A stretch of 47,990 nucleotides of DNA from Desulfarculus sp. (GTDB lineage: Bacteria; Desulfobacterota; Desulfarculia; Desulfarculales; Desulfarculaceae): positions 1 to 47,990 of the forward strand of contig JACRDC010000021.1 in NCBI GenBank assembly GCA_016218705.1. Direction: 5' to 3'. Both the position numbers and the translations under genes were made by a program. Below, piece by piece: positions 36,057-45,173 of this stretch. The stretch's first letter is position 1, and each line of letters begins with the position of its first letter. Below the pieces are notes generated by a model. It searched no databases. It was given only the letters and a program-made list of their open reading frames with translations, and was not told the origin of the DNA.

Positions 36057-37102
36057 ATCATGCCTCCCATCCACACGCCGTAGGGACCGTGGATATGGCG
36101 GGCCTTGTTGGCCAGGGCCCGGCCCCGGAAGCTGTCGGCCTGGGCCAGGATGTCCTCGCCATAACCTGGGTTGAGCAGCGCCAGCAGGCTCTGGCGCACC
36201 GAGGACGTGAGCGCCTCGTGGCTGTAACCGCCCTCCAGGGCCAGCAAGAGCGGTATGCCCTTGGCTGGCCCCAGGCGGCGCACCAGGCTTCCTAAGCCGG
36301 CAAAGGCCCTCTCGGTGAGCTGGGTGTTGCCCAGGGGGTCGTCCTTGTGGGCATCATAGCCGGCGGCCACCATTATCAGTTGCGGATCATAGCCCTCCAC
36401 CACCTGGGGCAGTATCTCGCGGTAGAGGTGCAGCACGTCGTCGTCGCCGGCGTCGCCGGGCAGGCACAGGTTCAGCGTGTAGCCCGCGCCGCCGCCCAGG
36501 CCCACCTCCTCCCAGTCGCCGCTGTGGGGGTAGGCCTGGTAGTAGTGTGAGGAAAGGTAGAAGACCTCCCGCTCGCGGTAGAAGGCCTCCTGAATGCCGT
36601 TGCCGTGGTGCACGTCCCAGTCAATGATGAGGATGCGCTTCAGCCCAAAGGCCCGCCGCGCCCAGCGGGCGGTGATGGCCAGGTTGTTGAAGATGCAGAA
36701 GCCGCCGGCCTGGCCGGAGAGGGCATGGTGCCCGGGCGGGCGCACCAGGGCCAAGCACATGGCGCACTGGCCGGCCATGAGCGCCTCCAGGGCCTTGAGG
36801 CAGCCGCCCGCGGCCAGCCAGGCGGCCTGGCAGGAATGAGCGCTGGAGGGGGTGTCGGAGGTGAGGTTGGTGAAGGCCCGCCGGGCCGTGGAGAGCACCA
36901 ACTGCACATAGGCCGGCGAGTGCACCAGCTCGATCTGCTCCAGGCTGGCGGGCGTGGGCGCCAGGGCCAAGAACCGGCCGCCGAACTCCTGGTCCAGCAT
37001 CTGGTACAGGCTGGTCAGGCGTCCCGGGTCCTCGGGATGGCCCAGGCCGGTCTTGTGCTCCAGATATTCGGGGTCACGCACGATGCCCAGACTTAGGTCC
37101 AT
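36053..37102 (-). CDS. HDAC-family (AcuC-like) zinc deacetylase
   Basis: 349 residues of the arginase/deacetylase fold. Active-site residues are all seen: tandem His125-His126 (RPPGHHA), zinc ligands Asp163 and His165 (DWDVHHGNG), Asp250 (GYDAHKDDP) and Tyr293 (LEGGYS). Family members remove acetyl groups from lysines of acetyl-CoA synthetase (AcuC) or from polyamines and other small molecules. The neighbour's stop/start overlap suggests a shared function. I chose the ATG at 37102, preceded by AGGGGGGG; the extension to 37207 is unconserved. The exact substrate is unknown. Confidence 0.92.
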   Translation of the reverse strand: MDLSLGIVRDPEYLEHKTGLGHPEDPGRLTSLYQMLDQEFGGRFLALAPTPASLEQIELVHSPAYVQLVLSTARRAFTNLTSDTPSSAHSCQAAWLAAGGCLKALEALMAGQCAMCLALVRPPGHHALSGQAGGFCIFNNLAITARWARRAFGLKRILIIDWDVHHGNGIQEAFYREREVFYLSSHYYQAYPHSGDWEEVGLGGGAGYTLNLCLPGDAGDDDVLHLYREILPQVVEGYDPQLIMVAAGYDAHKDDPLGNTQLTERAFAGLGSLVRRLGPAKGIPLLLALEGGYSHEALTSSVRQSLLALLNPGYGEDILAQADSFRGRALANKARHIHGPYGVWMGGMM

Positions 37103-37442
37103 GGCCCCCCCTGCGTTGTGTTGCCCACAGGCGTTACTGTGTGAAGATGGTGGCACAACCCGCCCCAACCTGGCAAGCCCGGTTTGCCATGGTGTTTTGG
37201 TGGCCAAGCCTCGCGGATACTTCGGCGGGCCAGCGCCATGGGGGGGCCGGGTGCCGCCTGGGCTATGGCCCGGGCTAGCCGCCTTTGTTATGATGCTAGG
37301 GAGTCACGGGGCCGGCCCAGGCCCCGGACGTCATCATTTGTCTGTGCCAAAGGGCTTCCACGGGCGCCTGTGGCGCACAAGCCAGAGGGGGACGCCAACC
37401 GACCCGTCAATGCATGTCCGGGCGCCGGGCAAGGAGAGCAAC
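37103..37442. other. Divergent intergenic region between deacetylase and phosphoglucomutase genes
   Basis: About 340 high-GC bases. It must hold both divergent promoters. The only candidate noticed is a TATGAT (37289-37294) that could serve as a -10 for the phosphoglucomutase, but no -35 match accompanies it. Ribosome sites AGGGGGGG (left, minus strand) and AAGGAG (right) end the region. No RNA gene or repeat is seen. Confidence 0.4.
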
Positions 37443-39098
37443 ATGGCAGTTCACGAGCTGGCCGGACAGCCGGCCCCCCCTTCCCTGCTGATCAACGTAC
37501 CCCGCCTGGTGAGCGCCTATTACACACTGAGGCCCGACCCCGGCGACCCGGCCCAGGCGGTGGCCTTCGGCACCAGCGGCCACCGGGGCTCCTCCCTGGA
37601 GGGCAGCTTCAACCAGGACCACATCCTGGCCATCGTGCAGGCGGTCTGTGAGCAGCGCCGCGCCCAGGGCATTGACGGCCCGCTGTTCATGGGCATGGAC
37701 ACCCACGCCCTCTCGGAGCCGGCCCTGTACAGCGCCCTGGAGGTGCTGGCGGCGGGTGGCGCGCTGACCATGATCCAGGCCGGCCGGGGCTACACCCCCA
37801 CGCCGGTGATCTCCCACGCCATTCTCACCTACAACCGGGGCCGGACAGAGCACCTGGCCGACGGGCTGGTCATCACCCCCTCGCACAACCCGCCGGGCGA
37901 CGGCGGCATCAAGTACAACCCGCCCAGCGGCGGCCCGGCCGACACCGCCACCACGTCGGCCATCGAGAAGCGGGCCAATGGGATTCTGCGCGGTGGCTGC
38001 CGAGAGGTCAAGCGCCTGCCCCTGGCCCAGGCCCTCAAGGCGGCCACCACCCGGGAATACGACTTCGTGGGGCCCTATGTGGCCGACCTGGCCAACGTGG
38101 TGGACATGGAGGCCATCGCCCGGGCCGGGCTGAAGATCGGCGTGGACCCCCTGGGCGGCTCGGGCCTGGCCTTGTGGGAACCCATGGCCAGCCGCTACGG
38201 CCTGGACCTGGAGGTGGTCAACAAACGCGTTGATCCCACCTTCTCCTTCATGACCGTGGACAAGGACGGCAAGATCCGCATGGACTGCTCCTCGCCCTAT
38301 GCCATGGCCGGACTCATCGCCCACAAGGACCGCTTTGACATCGCCTTTGGCAACGACCCCGACTACGACCGCCACGGCATCGTCACCCGCCAGGCCGGCC
38401 TGCTCAACCCCAACCACTACTTGGCCGCGGCGGTGTGGTACCTATTCCAGAACCGGCCCGGCTGGGCGCCGGGGGCCAAGGTGGGCAAGACCGTGGTCAG
38501 CAGCTCCATGATAGACCGCGTGGCCGCCCACCTGGGGCGCGAGCTATGCGAGGTGCCCGTGGGCTTCAAGTGGTTCGTGGAGGGCCTCATTGACGGCAGC
38601 TTCGGCTTTGGTGGCGAGGAGAGCGCCGGGGCCTCCTTCCTGCGCACCGACGGCACGGTGTGGACCACCGACAAGGACGGGGTGATAATGGACCTCTTGG
38701 CCGCCGAGATGACCGCCCGCCTGGGCCAGGACCCCTCCCAGGTGTACGCCGGGCTGACCAGCCTCTTCGGCGAGCCCATCTACGAACGCCTGGACGCCCC
38801 GGCCAGCCGCGCCCAGAAGGAGGCCTTCAAGCGGCTGACCCCGGAGATGGTCCAGGCCGATGAGTTGGCCGGCGAGGCCATCACCGCCAAGCTCACCCAC
38901 GCCCCGGGCAACAATGCCTCCATCGGCGGGCTGAAGGTGGTTACGCAGAGCGGCTGGTTCGCGGCCCGGCCCTCGGGCACCGAGGACATCTACAAGATCT
39001 ACGCCGAGAGCTTCCGGGGACGCGAGCATCTAAGCCGCATCCAGGAGGAGGCCCAGGCCATGGTGGGGGAGGCCTTCCGGACAGCGGGCGCCGCCTGA
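37443..39098 (+). CDS. pgm: Phosphoglucomutase (alpha-D-glucose phosphate-specific)
   Basis: 551 residues, the usual length. It interconverts glucose-1-phosphate and glucose-6-phosphate in the cytoplasm. Catalytic Ser147 lies in TPSHNPP, the magnesium site is [10 protein letters not shown], the sugar-binding loop is [10 protein letters not shown] and the phosphate-binding loop is [13 protein letters not shown]-terminal FGTSGHRG is also typical. AAGGAG precedes the ATG; the long upstream open frame is not coding. Glucose-1-phosphate feeds UDP-glucose, the donor for the glucan synthase in this window. Confidence 0.96.
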   Translation: MAVHELAGQPAPPSLLINVPRLVSAYYTLRPDPGDPAQAVAFGTSGHRGSSLEGSFNQDHILAIVQAVCEQRRAQGIDGPLFMGMDTHALSEPALYSALEVLAAGGALTMIQAGRGYTPTPVISHAILTYNRGRTEHLADGLVITPSHNPPGDGGIKYNPPSGGPADTATTSAIEKRANGILRGGCREVKRLPLAQALKAATTREYDFVGPYVADLANVVDMEAIARAGLKIGVDPLGGSGLALWEPMASRYGLDLEVVNKRVDPTFSFMTVDKDGKIRMDCSSPYAMAGLIAHKDRFDIAFGNDPDYDRHGIVTRQAGLLNPNHYLAAAVWYLFQNRPGWAPGAKVGKTVVSSSMIDRVAAHLGRELCEVPVGFKWFVEGLIDGSFGFGGEESAGASFLRTDGTVWTTDKDGVIMDLLAAEMTARLGQDPSQVYAGLTSLFGEPIYERLDAPASRAQKEAFKRLTPEMVQADELAGEAITAKLTHAPGNNASIGGLKVVTQSGWFAARPSGTEDIYKIYAESFRGREHLSRIQEEAQAMVGEAFRTAGAA

Positions 39099-39120
39099 GG
39101 AAAGGAATGGCCCTGGCCTT

Positions 39121-39187
39121 GGGCCTGGCGGCCAGGCCCGGCCAACACCGCGGGCCTGGGCGAAAGTTTTTCCTCCGCCCAGGCCCG
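39121..39187. terminator. Two hairpins between convergent pgm and receiver genes
   Basis: Hairpin 1 is GGGCCTGG-CGG-CCAGGCCC (39121-39139). Hairpin 2 has perfect 12-base arms CGGGCCTGGGCG (39151-39162) and its complement (39176-39187), with a loop containing GTTTTTCC. The position between convergent stops suggests bidirectional termination. A classical downstream T-run is lacking. Confidence 0.6.
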
Positions 39188-39204
39188 GCCGGATCAATTC
39201 TCGT

Positions 39205-39591
39205 CTAGCGAACCAGTTCCTTGATGCGCTTGACCAGGGCCGCGGGGTCCACTGGCTTGTCGAACCACTCGTCGGCCTCCAGGGACTTGATGGCCGCCTG
39301 GGGGGCGTAGCTGGTGTCGGTGGCGTGCTCGGCCACGGCCGTGAGCATGATCACCGGGGTGCCGCCTAAAGTTTCGTCCTTGGCCAATTCCTTGGCCACG
39401 GCAAAGCCGTCCTTGTCCTCCATCATCACGTCCAGGATGATGAGGTCGGGCTTCTGGGAGCGGGCCAACTCCAGGCCCTCCACTCCTCCGTAGGCGGCCA
39501 GGGGTTCCATGCCCTCGCCCTCCAACAGCATACTGACCGCTTCCACCAGATCGGGATCATCATCAATAATGAGGATGCGCTTGCCGGCCAT
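39205..39591 (-). CDS. Stand-alone response regulator receiver
   Basis: 128 residues, one receiver domain. The acidic pair is at 10-12 (LIIDDDPD), phosphoacceptor Asp54 (LIILDVMM), Thr84 (VIMLTAV) and Lys112 (WFDKP). A short insertion before the Lys (TDTSYAPQAAIKSLEADE) is common in this single-domain subfamily. There is no output domain, so it probably acts by protein contact. It is divergent from the histidine kinase at 39869, the likely partner. AGGAGGGGG lies before the ATG. Confidence 0.9.
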   Translation of the reverse strand: MAGKRILIIDDDPDLVEAVSMLLEGEGMEPLAAYGGVEGLELARSQKPDLIILDVMMEDKDGFAVAKELAKDETLGGTPVIMLTAVAEHATDTSYAPQAAIKSLEADEWFDKPVDPAALVKRIKELVR

Positions 39592-39744
39592 GCCAACCCC
39601 CTCCTAGATCAGTGATCGGGTTATGGTGCCTTTGCATTTGAGCATAGCAATCTAATAGGACAACTGTCAATAAAGCTCACCATTGCTGGCCCCGTCATCA
39701 AGAGATATGGCCCCGCGCTCCAACCATCAGCGGCATTGTGAATA

Positions 39745-39762
39745 CTACCAGCGGTATGGTAG
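39745..39762. promoter_or_regulatory. Short dyad in the divergent receiver/kinase intergenic region
   Basis: CTACCA (39745-39750) and TGGTAG (39757-39762) form a perfect 6-base inverted repeat with a 6-base spacer. It sits in the 277-base divergent region, 107 bases above the kinase start, next to a TTGACA-like box at 39767. It could be an operator. Evidence is limited to the symmetry. Confidence 0.3.
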
Positions 39763-39868
39763 GGTGTTGACACGGGGTTCCCCCGCTCGACCGCGCCCGC
39801 GCCCGAGGCCGGCTTTGGCCCGCACTGGTCTTACCTGCATCGCGCCCTGCACTCCAGGGGGATGAGCC

Positions 39869-41497
39869 ATGGACCGGGAACCCGCCAGCAGCACGGAACT
39901 AAAGGCCGAACTGGCCCATCTGCGCCTGCGCCTGGCCGAGACCGAGGCCAGGCTCAAGCAGTGCCAGCAGGGTCAAGGCGCCTTGTCACGCGAGCGCGAT
40001 TTCAGTCAGACCGTGCTGAAAAGCCTGCGCGACGCCATATACGTGGTCTCGCCCAGCGACTTCTCGGTGGTGGACTGCAACCAGGTATTCTTGCAGCAAC
40101 TGGGCCTGACCCGCGAGCAGGTCATTGGCCGGCCCTGCTACCAACTGACCCGCCAACGCGAGTACCCCTGCCACAAGGGCGGCGGCGACTGCCACGCCCT
40201 GTGGACCCTTTACCAGGGCAAACCGGCCCTGTCCGAGCACACCGTCATCAGCTCCGATGGTCAGAAGCGCCACATCGAGTGCACCACCCTGCCCGTGCTG
40301 GACCAGCAGGGCCGGGTGGCCAGCATCGTGCACGTGCACCGCGACATCACCAAGCGCAAGGACGCCCTGCAACGTTACCTGGAAGCCAACCGCGAGCTGA
40401 GCCGTTCCAACGCCTTTTTGCGCAACCTCATCATGAGCTCCCTGGACGCGGTCATCGCCGCCGACATGACCGGCCGCATCCTCATCTTCAACGAGGCCGC
40501 CAGCCGTATCAGCGGCTACAGCGAGCACGAGGCCCTTAACGAGATAGACATACGCAACCTCTATCCCGGCGACGGCGCCCGCCAGATCATGGCCCTTTTG
40601 CGCGGCGAGGCGCACGGCGGCAGGGGCAAGCTCAAGTCCCACGAGGTGCAGCTTCTCTGCAAGGACGGCAGCATGGTGCCCATCAGCCTCTCGGCCTCGT
40701 CGGTGATGGAGGGCGGCATAGAGGTGGGCACCGTGGGATTTTTCTACGACCTGCGCGAAAAAAGGCGCATGGAGCGCGAGCTGGACAAGACCAGGGTGCA
40801 ACTGTTGCAGGCCGAGAAGATGGCCTCCATCGGCAAACTGGCCGCCGGCGTGGCCCACCAGCTCAACAATCCGCTAGCAGGCATCACCCTCTACGCCAAC
40901 ATCCTGGCCGAGGAATACGACCTGCCCGAGCAGGCCCGCCAGGATTTGCAGCGCATCCTGGACAACGCCGAGCGCAGTCGTGACACCATCAAGGAGCTGT
41001 TGCAGTTCGCCCGTCAGACCCGCCAGGAGATACGCCCGGCCAACCTCAACGAGGCCTTGTCGCGCACCCTGTTCCTGCTGCAAAACCAGTCGCTGTTTCA
41101 GAACATAGAAATCCATCGCGGCCTGGACCCCGGGCTGCCCATGCTGCCGGCCGATATCCAGCAGCTGGGCCACGTCTTCATGAACATCATCCTCAACGCC
41201 GCCGAGGCCATGGACGGGCAGGGGCGCATAGAGGTCAGCACGCGCAAATCAGAGGATGGCCGCTGGGCGATCATCGAGATAGCCGACACCGGGCCGGGCA
41301 TCCCGCCAGAAGTGCTGCCCCACATCTTCGAGCCCTTCTACACCACCAAGGACGAGGGCAAGGGCACCGGCCTGGGGCTCAGCGTGGCCTTTGGCATCAT
41401 CGAGAACCACAACGGCAGGATAACGGCCAAAAGCCCGCCCGGCCAAGGGACCCGCTTTACCATCGAGCTCCCCTTGAACAGCTATGCGGAGGCCTAA
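39869..41497 (+). CDS. PAS-PAS sensor histidine kinase
   Basis: 542 residues. A coiled coil (5-35) precedes PAS 1 (about 45-165), which has a cysteine-rich insert ([22 protein letters not shown]). PAS 2 follows (about 180-295), then HisKA with the phosphoacceptor His330 ([10 protein letters not shown]) and HATPase_c with N box [10 protein letters not shown]1 DTGPGIPPE and G2 GTGLGLS. No membrane segment, so a cytoplasmic sensor. The cysteine pattern in PAS 1 could bind a metal or heme, as seen in other anaerobe PAS domains, but this is a guess. It overlaps or abuts the next kinase gene and diverges from a receiver gene. Confidence 0.93.
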   Translation: MDREPASSTELKAELAHLRLRLAETEARLKQCQQGQGALSRERDFSQTVLKSLRDAIYVVSPSDFSVVDCNQVFLQQLGLTREQVIGRPCYQLTRQREYPCHKGGGDCHALWTLYQGKPALSEHTVISSDGQKRHIECTTLPVLDQQGRVASIVHVHRDITKRKDALQRYLEANRELSRSNAFLRNLIMSSLDAVIAADMTGRILIFNEAASRISGYSEHEALNEIDIRNLYPGDGARQIMALLRGEAHGGRGKLKSHEVQLLCKDGSMVPISLSASSVMEGGIEVGTVGFFYDLREKRRMERELDKTRVQLLQAEKMASIGKLAAGVAHQLNNPLAGITLYANILAEEYDLPEQARQDLQRILDNAERSRDTIKELLQFARQTRQEIRPANLNEALSRTLFLLQNQSLFQNIEIHRGLDPGLPMLPADIQQLGHVFMNIILNAAEAMDGQGRIEVSTRKSEDGRWAIIEIADTGPGIPPEVLPHIFEPFYTTKDEGKGTGLGLSVAFGIIENHNGRITAKSPPGQGTRFTIELPLNSYAEA

Positions 41498-41501
41498 TAG
41501 C

Positions 41502-42974
41502 GTGGACGCAAGCGTGCAGACGGTTCCGGTGCTGATAATTGACGATGAGCGCGACATCCGCGATGGCTGCGAGCGCATCCTCTCGCGCATGGGCTGCCAG
41601 GTGACCAAGGCCCCCGACGGCCGCCAGGGCCTGGAGGCCCTGGAGCGCGAGCTGGCCGAGGTGGTGCTCCTGGACCTCAAGATGCCGGGCATGGACGGCC
41701 TGGAGGTCTTGAAGCGCATCAAGCAGTCCTGGCCCCAGGTGCTGGTCATCGTCATCACTGGCTTCGCCACCGTGGAGACGGCCATCGAGGCCATGAAGCT
41801 GGGGGCCTACGACTTCATCCCCAAGCCATTCCAGCCCGACCAACTGCGGCTCACGGTGAACCGGGCCATTGAGCGCCTGCGCCTGAGCCAGGAGGCCGAG
41901 CGCACCCTGAGCGACCTGCACACCGAAAAAAGCCGCCTGCGCACCATTATCAGCGCCTTGCCCCAGGGCCTCATGGTCACGCGCACCGACGGCCAGGTGG
42001 TGCTCATCAACCCCGCCTTCTGCCAGATGCTCTCCCTGGCCCCCCAGACCGCCCCTGGCCAGGAGGTCGCCTGCTATTTGCCCGACCCCGCGGCCTGCCA
42101 GATGCTGCGCCGTGTCTCGGCCGGCGAGGGTGGCCCCGAGGAGGAGGCGCCCTCCCTGGAGTTCAGCGCCCCCGGCGAGCGCCACCTGCTGGCCCAGGCC
42201 ACGCGCATCCTGGGCGAGGACGGCCAGGGCCTGGGCGCCGTGCTGGTGTTGGTGGACGTCTCGGCCTTCAAGGTGCTGGACCAGTTGCGCTCGGAGTTCG
42301 TGGCCAAGGTCAGCCACGAGCTGCGCTCGCCCCTGTCCACCATCCTGCTGCAACTGACCCTGCTCTTGGGCGAAGGCGCCGCGCCCCAGGCCGAGGGGCA
42401 GCGCCACCTGTTGGTGCGCGCCCGCGAGCGCACCCAGGGGCTCATCAGCTTCGTGCGCGACCTGCTGGACCTGTCGCGCCTGGAGGCCGGCGCCGGCCGC
42501 CAGGGCCCCCGCGAGGTGCGCCTGGAGGAACTCTTGCGCGTGGTGCTGGACTCCTTCTCCACCCAGGCCGAGACGCGCGGGTTCCAGCTTGTCCTGGACC
42601 TGCCGCCCGAGCCACTGCCCACGCTGGTGGCCGACCCGGTGGGCCTGGAGAGCGTGTTCAACAACCTGGTGGCCAACGCCCTCAACTATTCCGACGACGG
42701 CGGCCGCATCGAGGTCAAGGCCCGCGTGGAGGACGGCAAACTCAAGGTTGAAGTCAGCGACCAGGGTTTTGGCATCGAGGAGGAAAAACAGGCCCTGATC
42801 TTCGACAAGTTCTACCGGGTCAAGAACGAGAAGACCCGCTTCGTCACCGGGACCGGTCTGGGCCTGCCCATAGTCAAAAGCGTGGTGGAATCCCTGGGCG
42901 GCAACATCAGCGTGCGCAGCAAGAAGGGCCAGGGCAGCACCTTCACGGTGGTGCTGCCCTGCGCGCAGGCGTGA
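41502..42974 (+). CDS. Receiver-PAS-histidine kinase (response-regulator-fused kinase)
   Basis: 490 residues. An N-terminal NtrC-like receiver has the phosphoacceptor Asp58 ([13 protein letters not shown]) and Lys in PKPF. A weak PAS domain spans about 145-250. HisKA has His272 (VSHELRSPL), and HATPase has N box [12 protein letters not shown]1 DQGFGIEEE and G2 GTGLGLP. The receiver may accept phosphate from the upstream kinase and tune this kinase. I chose the GTG at 41502 with GGAGG 10 bases upstream; an ATG at 41484 overlapping the previous gene is the alternative. No DNA-binding domain. Confidence 0.9.
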   Translation: MDASVQTVPVLIIDDERDIRDGCERILSRMGCQVTKAPDGRQGLEALERELAEVVLLDLKMPGMDGLEVLKRIKQSWPQVLVIVITGFATVETAIEAMKLGAYDFIPKPFQPDQLRLTVNRAIERLRLSQEAERTLSDLHTEKSRLRTIISALPQGLMVTRTDGQVVLINPAFCQMLSLAPQTAPGQEVACYLPDPAACQMLRRVSAGEGGPEEEAPSLEFSAPGERHLLAQATRILGEDGQGLGAVLVLVDVSAFKVLDQLRSEFVAKVSHELRSPLSTILLQLTLLLGEGAAPQAEGQRHLLVRARERTQGLISFVRDLLDLSRLEAGAGRQGPREVRLEELLRVVLDSFSTQAETRGFQLVLDLPPEPLPTLVADPVGLESVFNNLVANALNYSDDGGRIEVKARVEDGKLKVEVSDQGFGIEEEKQALIFDKFYRVKNEKTRFVTGTGLGLPIVKSVVESLGGNISVRSKKGQGSTFTVVLPCAQA

Positions 42975-42992
42975 TATGGGCCTGAAGGAGAA

Positions 42993-43013
42993 GGGCGGGG
43001 ATGAACCCCGCCC
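42993..43013. repeat. Third copy of the dispersed palindrome
   Basis: GGGCGGGG-ATGAA-CCCCGCCC differs from the copy at 34157 by one loop base. It stands 19 bases past the stop of the second kinase gene and before the convergent metF gene. It could also help terminate transcription, but there is no T-run. Confidence 0.7.
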
Positions 43014-43044
43014 CTCTTATATGTTCAACAGGGCCGCTACGGGA

Positions 43045-43095
43045 GCCCACTTGCTTTGTGGGCAGAGAGCCTCCCCGACTCGTTTATGGGAGTCG
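43045..43095. terminator. Two small hairpins downstream of metF
   Basis: GCCCAC-TTGCTTT-GTGGGC (43045-43063) and CGACTC-8 bases-GAGTCG (43076-43095) are perfect 6-base stems lying just past the metF stop on the minus strand. They may end the hdr-mvhD-met transcript. No strong T-run is seen. Confidence 0.35.
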
Positions 43096-43106
43096 AGGCA
43101 CTCGAC

Positions 43107-44039
43107 TTAATCCACCTTGGGCCGGGGATATAGGCCCGCCTTCTCCACGATCTCCGGCACCTTTTCCTCCCACTCGATGGCCATGATGTGGAAGCCCTTG
43201 ACGCCGGGGAACTCCTTGAGCCGCTGGATGGACTCCACGCAAATCTTGATGCCCTCGTCGGCCTGCTGGTCCTTGGGCACCCCGGAGATGCGCTTGATGA
43301 CCTCATCGGGCACGTCCATGCCCGGCACCCGGTTCTTCATGTATTTGGCCATGCCCGCCGTCTTGAGCGGCGTCAGGCCGGCCAGGATGTAGACCTGGTC
43401 CAAGAGGCCGCGGTCGCCGGCCATGCGCATCCACAGCTCGAACTTGTCCAGGTTGAAGATGCACTGGGTCTGGATGAACTCCACCCCGGCGGCGATTTTC
43501 TTGGCCAGGCGCGGCACCCTGATCTCGAAGGGATCGGCGAAGGGGTTCTCGGCGGCGCCCACGAAAATCTTGGGCGGCCGCTTGATCTCGTCACCGCCCA
43601 GGAACTTGCCCTCGTCGCGCATGTGACGCACCATCTGGATGAGCTGCATTGAGTCCAGGTCGTGCACGTTCTGGCCCTGGGCGCAGTCGCCGAAGCTCTG
43701 GTGGTCGCCGGTGAGGCAGAGCATGTTGTGGATGTCGAAGGAGGCGGCGCCCAGGATGTCGCTCTGCATGGCGATGCGGTTGCGGTCGCGGGTGACCATC
43801 TGCAAGATGGGCTCCACGCCCGCCAGCTTGAGGTGGATGCAACTGGCCAGGGAGCACAGCCGGGTCACCGAGGTCTGGTTGTCGGTGATGTTGATGGCGT
43901 CCACGTGGTTTTTTATCATCTCGGCCTTGTGCAGGATGACCTGGGCGTCGCTGCCCCGGGGCGGTCCGCACTCGGAGGTTACGGCCTGGTGGCCGGCGGC
44001 CAGCACCTTCTCCAGTTTGCTGGGGGTCTTGGTGTTCAT
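43107..44039 (-). CDS. metF: Methylene-tetrahydrofolate reductase MetF
   Basis: 310 residues with the MetF (beta/alpha)8 fold. Catalytic Glu23 lies in TSECGPPRG; other family blocks are AINITDNQT, LQMVTRDRN, MLCLTGDHQ and VEFIQTQCIFNLDKF. It reduces methylene-THF to methyl-THF with FAD. It has no obvious NAD(P)H domain of its own, as in MetF proteins that work with MetV and Hdr/Mvh partners. Its ATG overlaps the metV stop (ATGA). The context suggests electrons arrive through MvhD and HdrA, serving the methyl branch of the Wood-Ljungdahl pathway. Confidence 0.94.
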   Translation of the reverse strand: MNTKTPSKLEKVLAAGHQAVTSECGPPRGSDAQVILHKAEMIKNHVDAINITDNQTSVTRLCSLASCIHLKLAGVEPILQMVTRDRNRIAMQSDILGAASFDIHNMLCLTGDHQSFGDCAQGQNVHDLDSMQLIQMVRHMRDEGKFLGGDEIKRPPKIFVGAAENPFADPFEIRVPRLAKKIAAGVEFIQTQCIFNLDKFELWMRMAGDRGLLDQVYILAGLTPLKTAGMAKYMKNRVPGMDVPDEVIKRISGVPKDQQADEGIKICVESIQRLKEFPGVKGFHIMAIEWEEKVPEIVEKAGLYPRPKVD

Positions 44040-44704
44040 TGGCGCACCTCCTCCTTCACCACCTTGCGCGGGCCGCCCGCCCGGTCGCTGGACCAGTCCT
44101 TGAGGGGTATGATCTGCTCGTAGTCATCCATGCGGCCCAGGGCCTTCAAGCGGTTGACGATGAGCTGCCAGGCGCAATCCACGTCCTTGCTTATCTCGCA
44201 CTTGCCGTTGCTGGAGCCCCCGCAGGGGCCGTTGAGCACACGCTTGGCGCAGCGGGCCACCGGGCAGATGCCGCCGGTGCGGGCCAGCAGGCAGGAGCCG
44301 CAGCCTTGGCAGCGCTCGCTCCACACCCCGCGCTCCAGGGCGCCGCCCATGAACATGGTGTTCACCCCCGGCTGCACCGGCTTGTTGGCGAACTCCTCGG
44401 CCATGAACTGGCAGCCCACCCCGCAGGCCATGGAGATTACCATCTGGTAGGATTCCACCGACTCGCGGGCCTGGATCAGGTACTCGCGGTCGCACTGGCG
44501 TTGCAGGGTTATCTCGCCCACCTGGGTCTTCTTGCCTTGGTTGAGGAAATACAGGCGCAGGGCCGAGGCAAGGATGCCGACCTCCTTGCTGCCGCCGGCC
44601 TCGCAGACCGTGACGCACTCGTTGCAGCCGGCCACCAGGATGCTGTCGCAGTCCTTCACCGCCTCGATGATCTCCTCCAGGGGCTTTCCTTTGGCTACGA
44701 TCAT
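44036..44704 (-). CDS. metV: MetV, methylene-tetrahydrofolate reductase C-terminal-like zinc/iron-sulfur protein
   Basis: 222 residues. N-terminal block DSILVAGCNECVTVCEAGG is followed by a middle alpha/beta domain, then a cysteine-rich C-terminal domain (CQGCGSCLLARTGGICPVARCAKRVLNGPCGG, and CEISKDVDCAW). This is the MetV pattern (MTHFR C-terminal domain family). MetV binds metal or an Fe-S cluster and couples MetF to an electron donor. GGGGAG stands upstream of the ATG. It lies between mvhD and metF, with a 4-base overlap into metF. Confidence 0.92.
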   Translation of the reverse strand: MIVAKGKPLEEIIEAVKDCDSILVAGCNECVTVCEAGGSKEVGILASALRLYFLNQGKKTQVGEITLQRQCDREYLIQARESVESYQMVISMACGVGCQFMAEEFANKPVQPGVNTMFMGGALERGVWSERCQGCGSCLLARTGGICPVARCAKRVLNGPCGGSSNGKCEISKDVDCAWQLIVNRLKALGRMDDYEQIIPLKDWSSDRAGGPRKVVKEEVRQ

Positions 44705-44732
44705 CTTGAGCTACTCCCCTTTAGCTTGAGTA

Positions 44733-45173
44733 CTAGGCCGCCTTGCCCTGGCGGACATCCATGGCCAGCTTGGCCGGGTTGGGGCCGAGCGCCATGATGC
44801 GCTCGCTCATCTCGCGGGCGTACTGGGCGAACAGCGGGGCCTCGCCGGAACTGAGGTTGTACATCTGCACCCTCTGCCCGCCGGTGCCCACGGCCTCCAG
44901 GAGGCGCTGGGCGTGCTCCACCCGCTTGCGCGCCCGGAAATTGCCCTGCTCGTAGAAGCAGCTTCCCTCCATGCAGCCCACCAGATAGACGCCGTCGGCA
45001 CCCTTCTCGAAGGCCCGCAGGATGTGAATGAGGTCCACCTTGCCGGTGCAGGGCACGCGCACCACGCGCACGTGCGCTGGGTAATTGAGGCGCATCGAAC
45101 CTGCCAGGTCCGCTGCCGAGTAGCCTCAGGCGTTGCAGCAAAAAGCCACGATAACCGGTTCGAAGCCTTGCAT
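44733..45173 (-). CDS. mvhD: MvhD-type hydrogenase delta / iron-sulfur electron-transfer subunit, selenoprotein (in-frame UGA)
   Basis: The open frame from 45095 gives only 120 residues and starts mid-domain. Extending upstream gives a 146-codon protein from ATG 45173 with one in-frame TGA at 45126-45128 (codon 16). The upstream part, MQGFEPVIVAFCCNA-U-GYSAADLAG, matches the MvhD start (FCCNWCSYAGADLAG) with the TGA at the conserved cysteine. Further ligands are VPCTGK, GCMEGSC and the FYEQGN block. MvhD carries a [2Fe-2S] cluster between HdrA and a hydrogenase or another oxidoreductase. The ATG overlaps the hdrA stop by one base (TGATG). A hairpin lies just past the UGA. Selenocysteine is inferred from homology and this hairpin; a nonsense mutation is the alternative but fits poorly. 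Confidence 0.85.
45097..45128 (-). promoter_or_regulatory. Candidate bacterial SECIS element of mvhD
   Basis: The UGA (45128-45126) is followed after 14 bases by a stem GGACCT / AGGTTC (45111-45106 and 45102-45097; one G-U pair) with a GGC loop. The distance from UGA to the apical loop is 20 bases, and the loop starts with G, both compatible with bacterial SECIS elements that bind SelB. Pairing was done by eye. Confidence 0.6.

Noticed and set aside
44733-45095. A 120-residue gene starting at 45095 as the complete MvhD
   Set aside because: It lacks the FCCN cluster-binding start and has no suitable start context. The conserved N-terminus is found directly upstream across the TGA, and it overlaps the hdrA stop.
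44701-45141. A 146-codon minus-strand frame overlapping mvhD
   Set aside because: It is a Gly/Arg/Ala-rich shadow of mvhD in another frame, with no recognisable domain.
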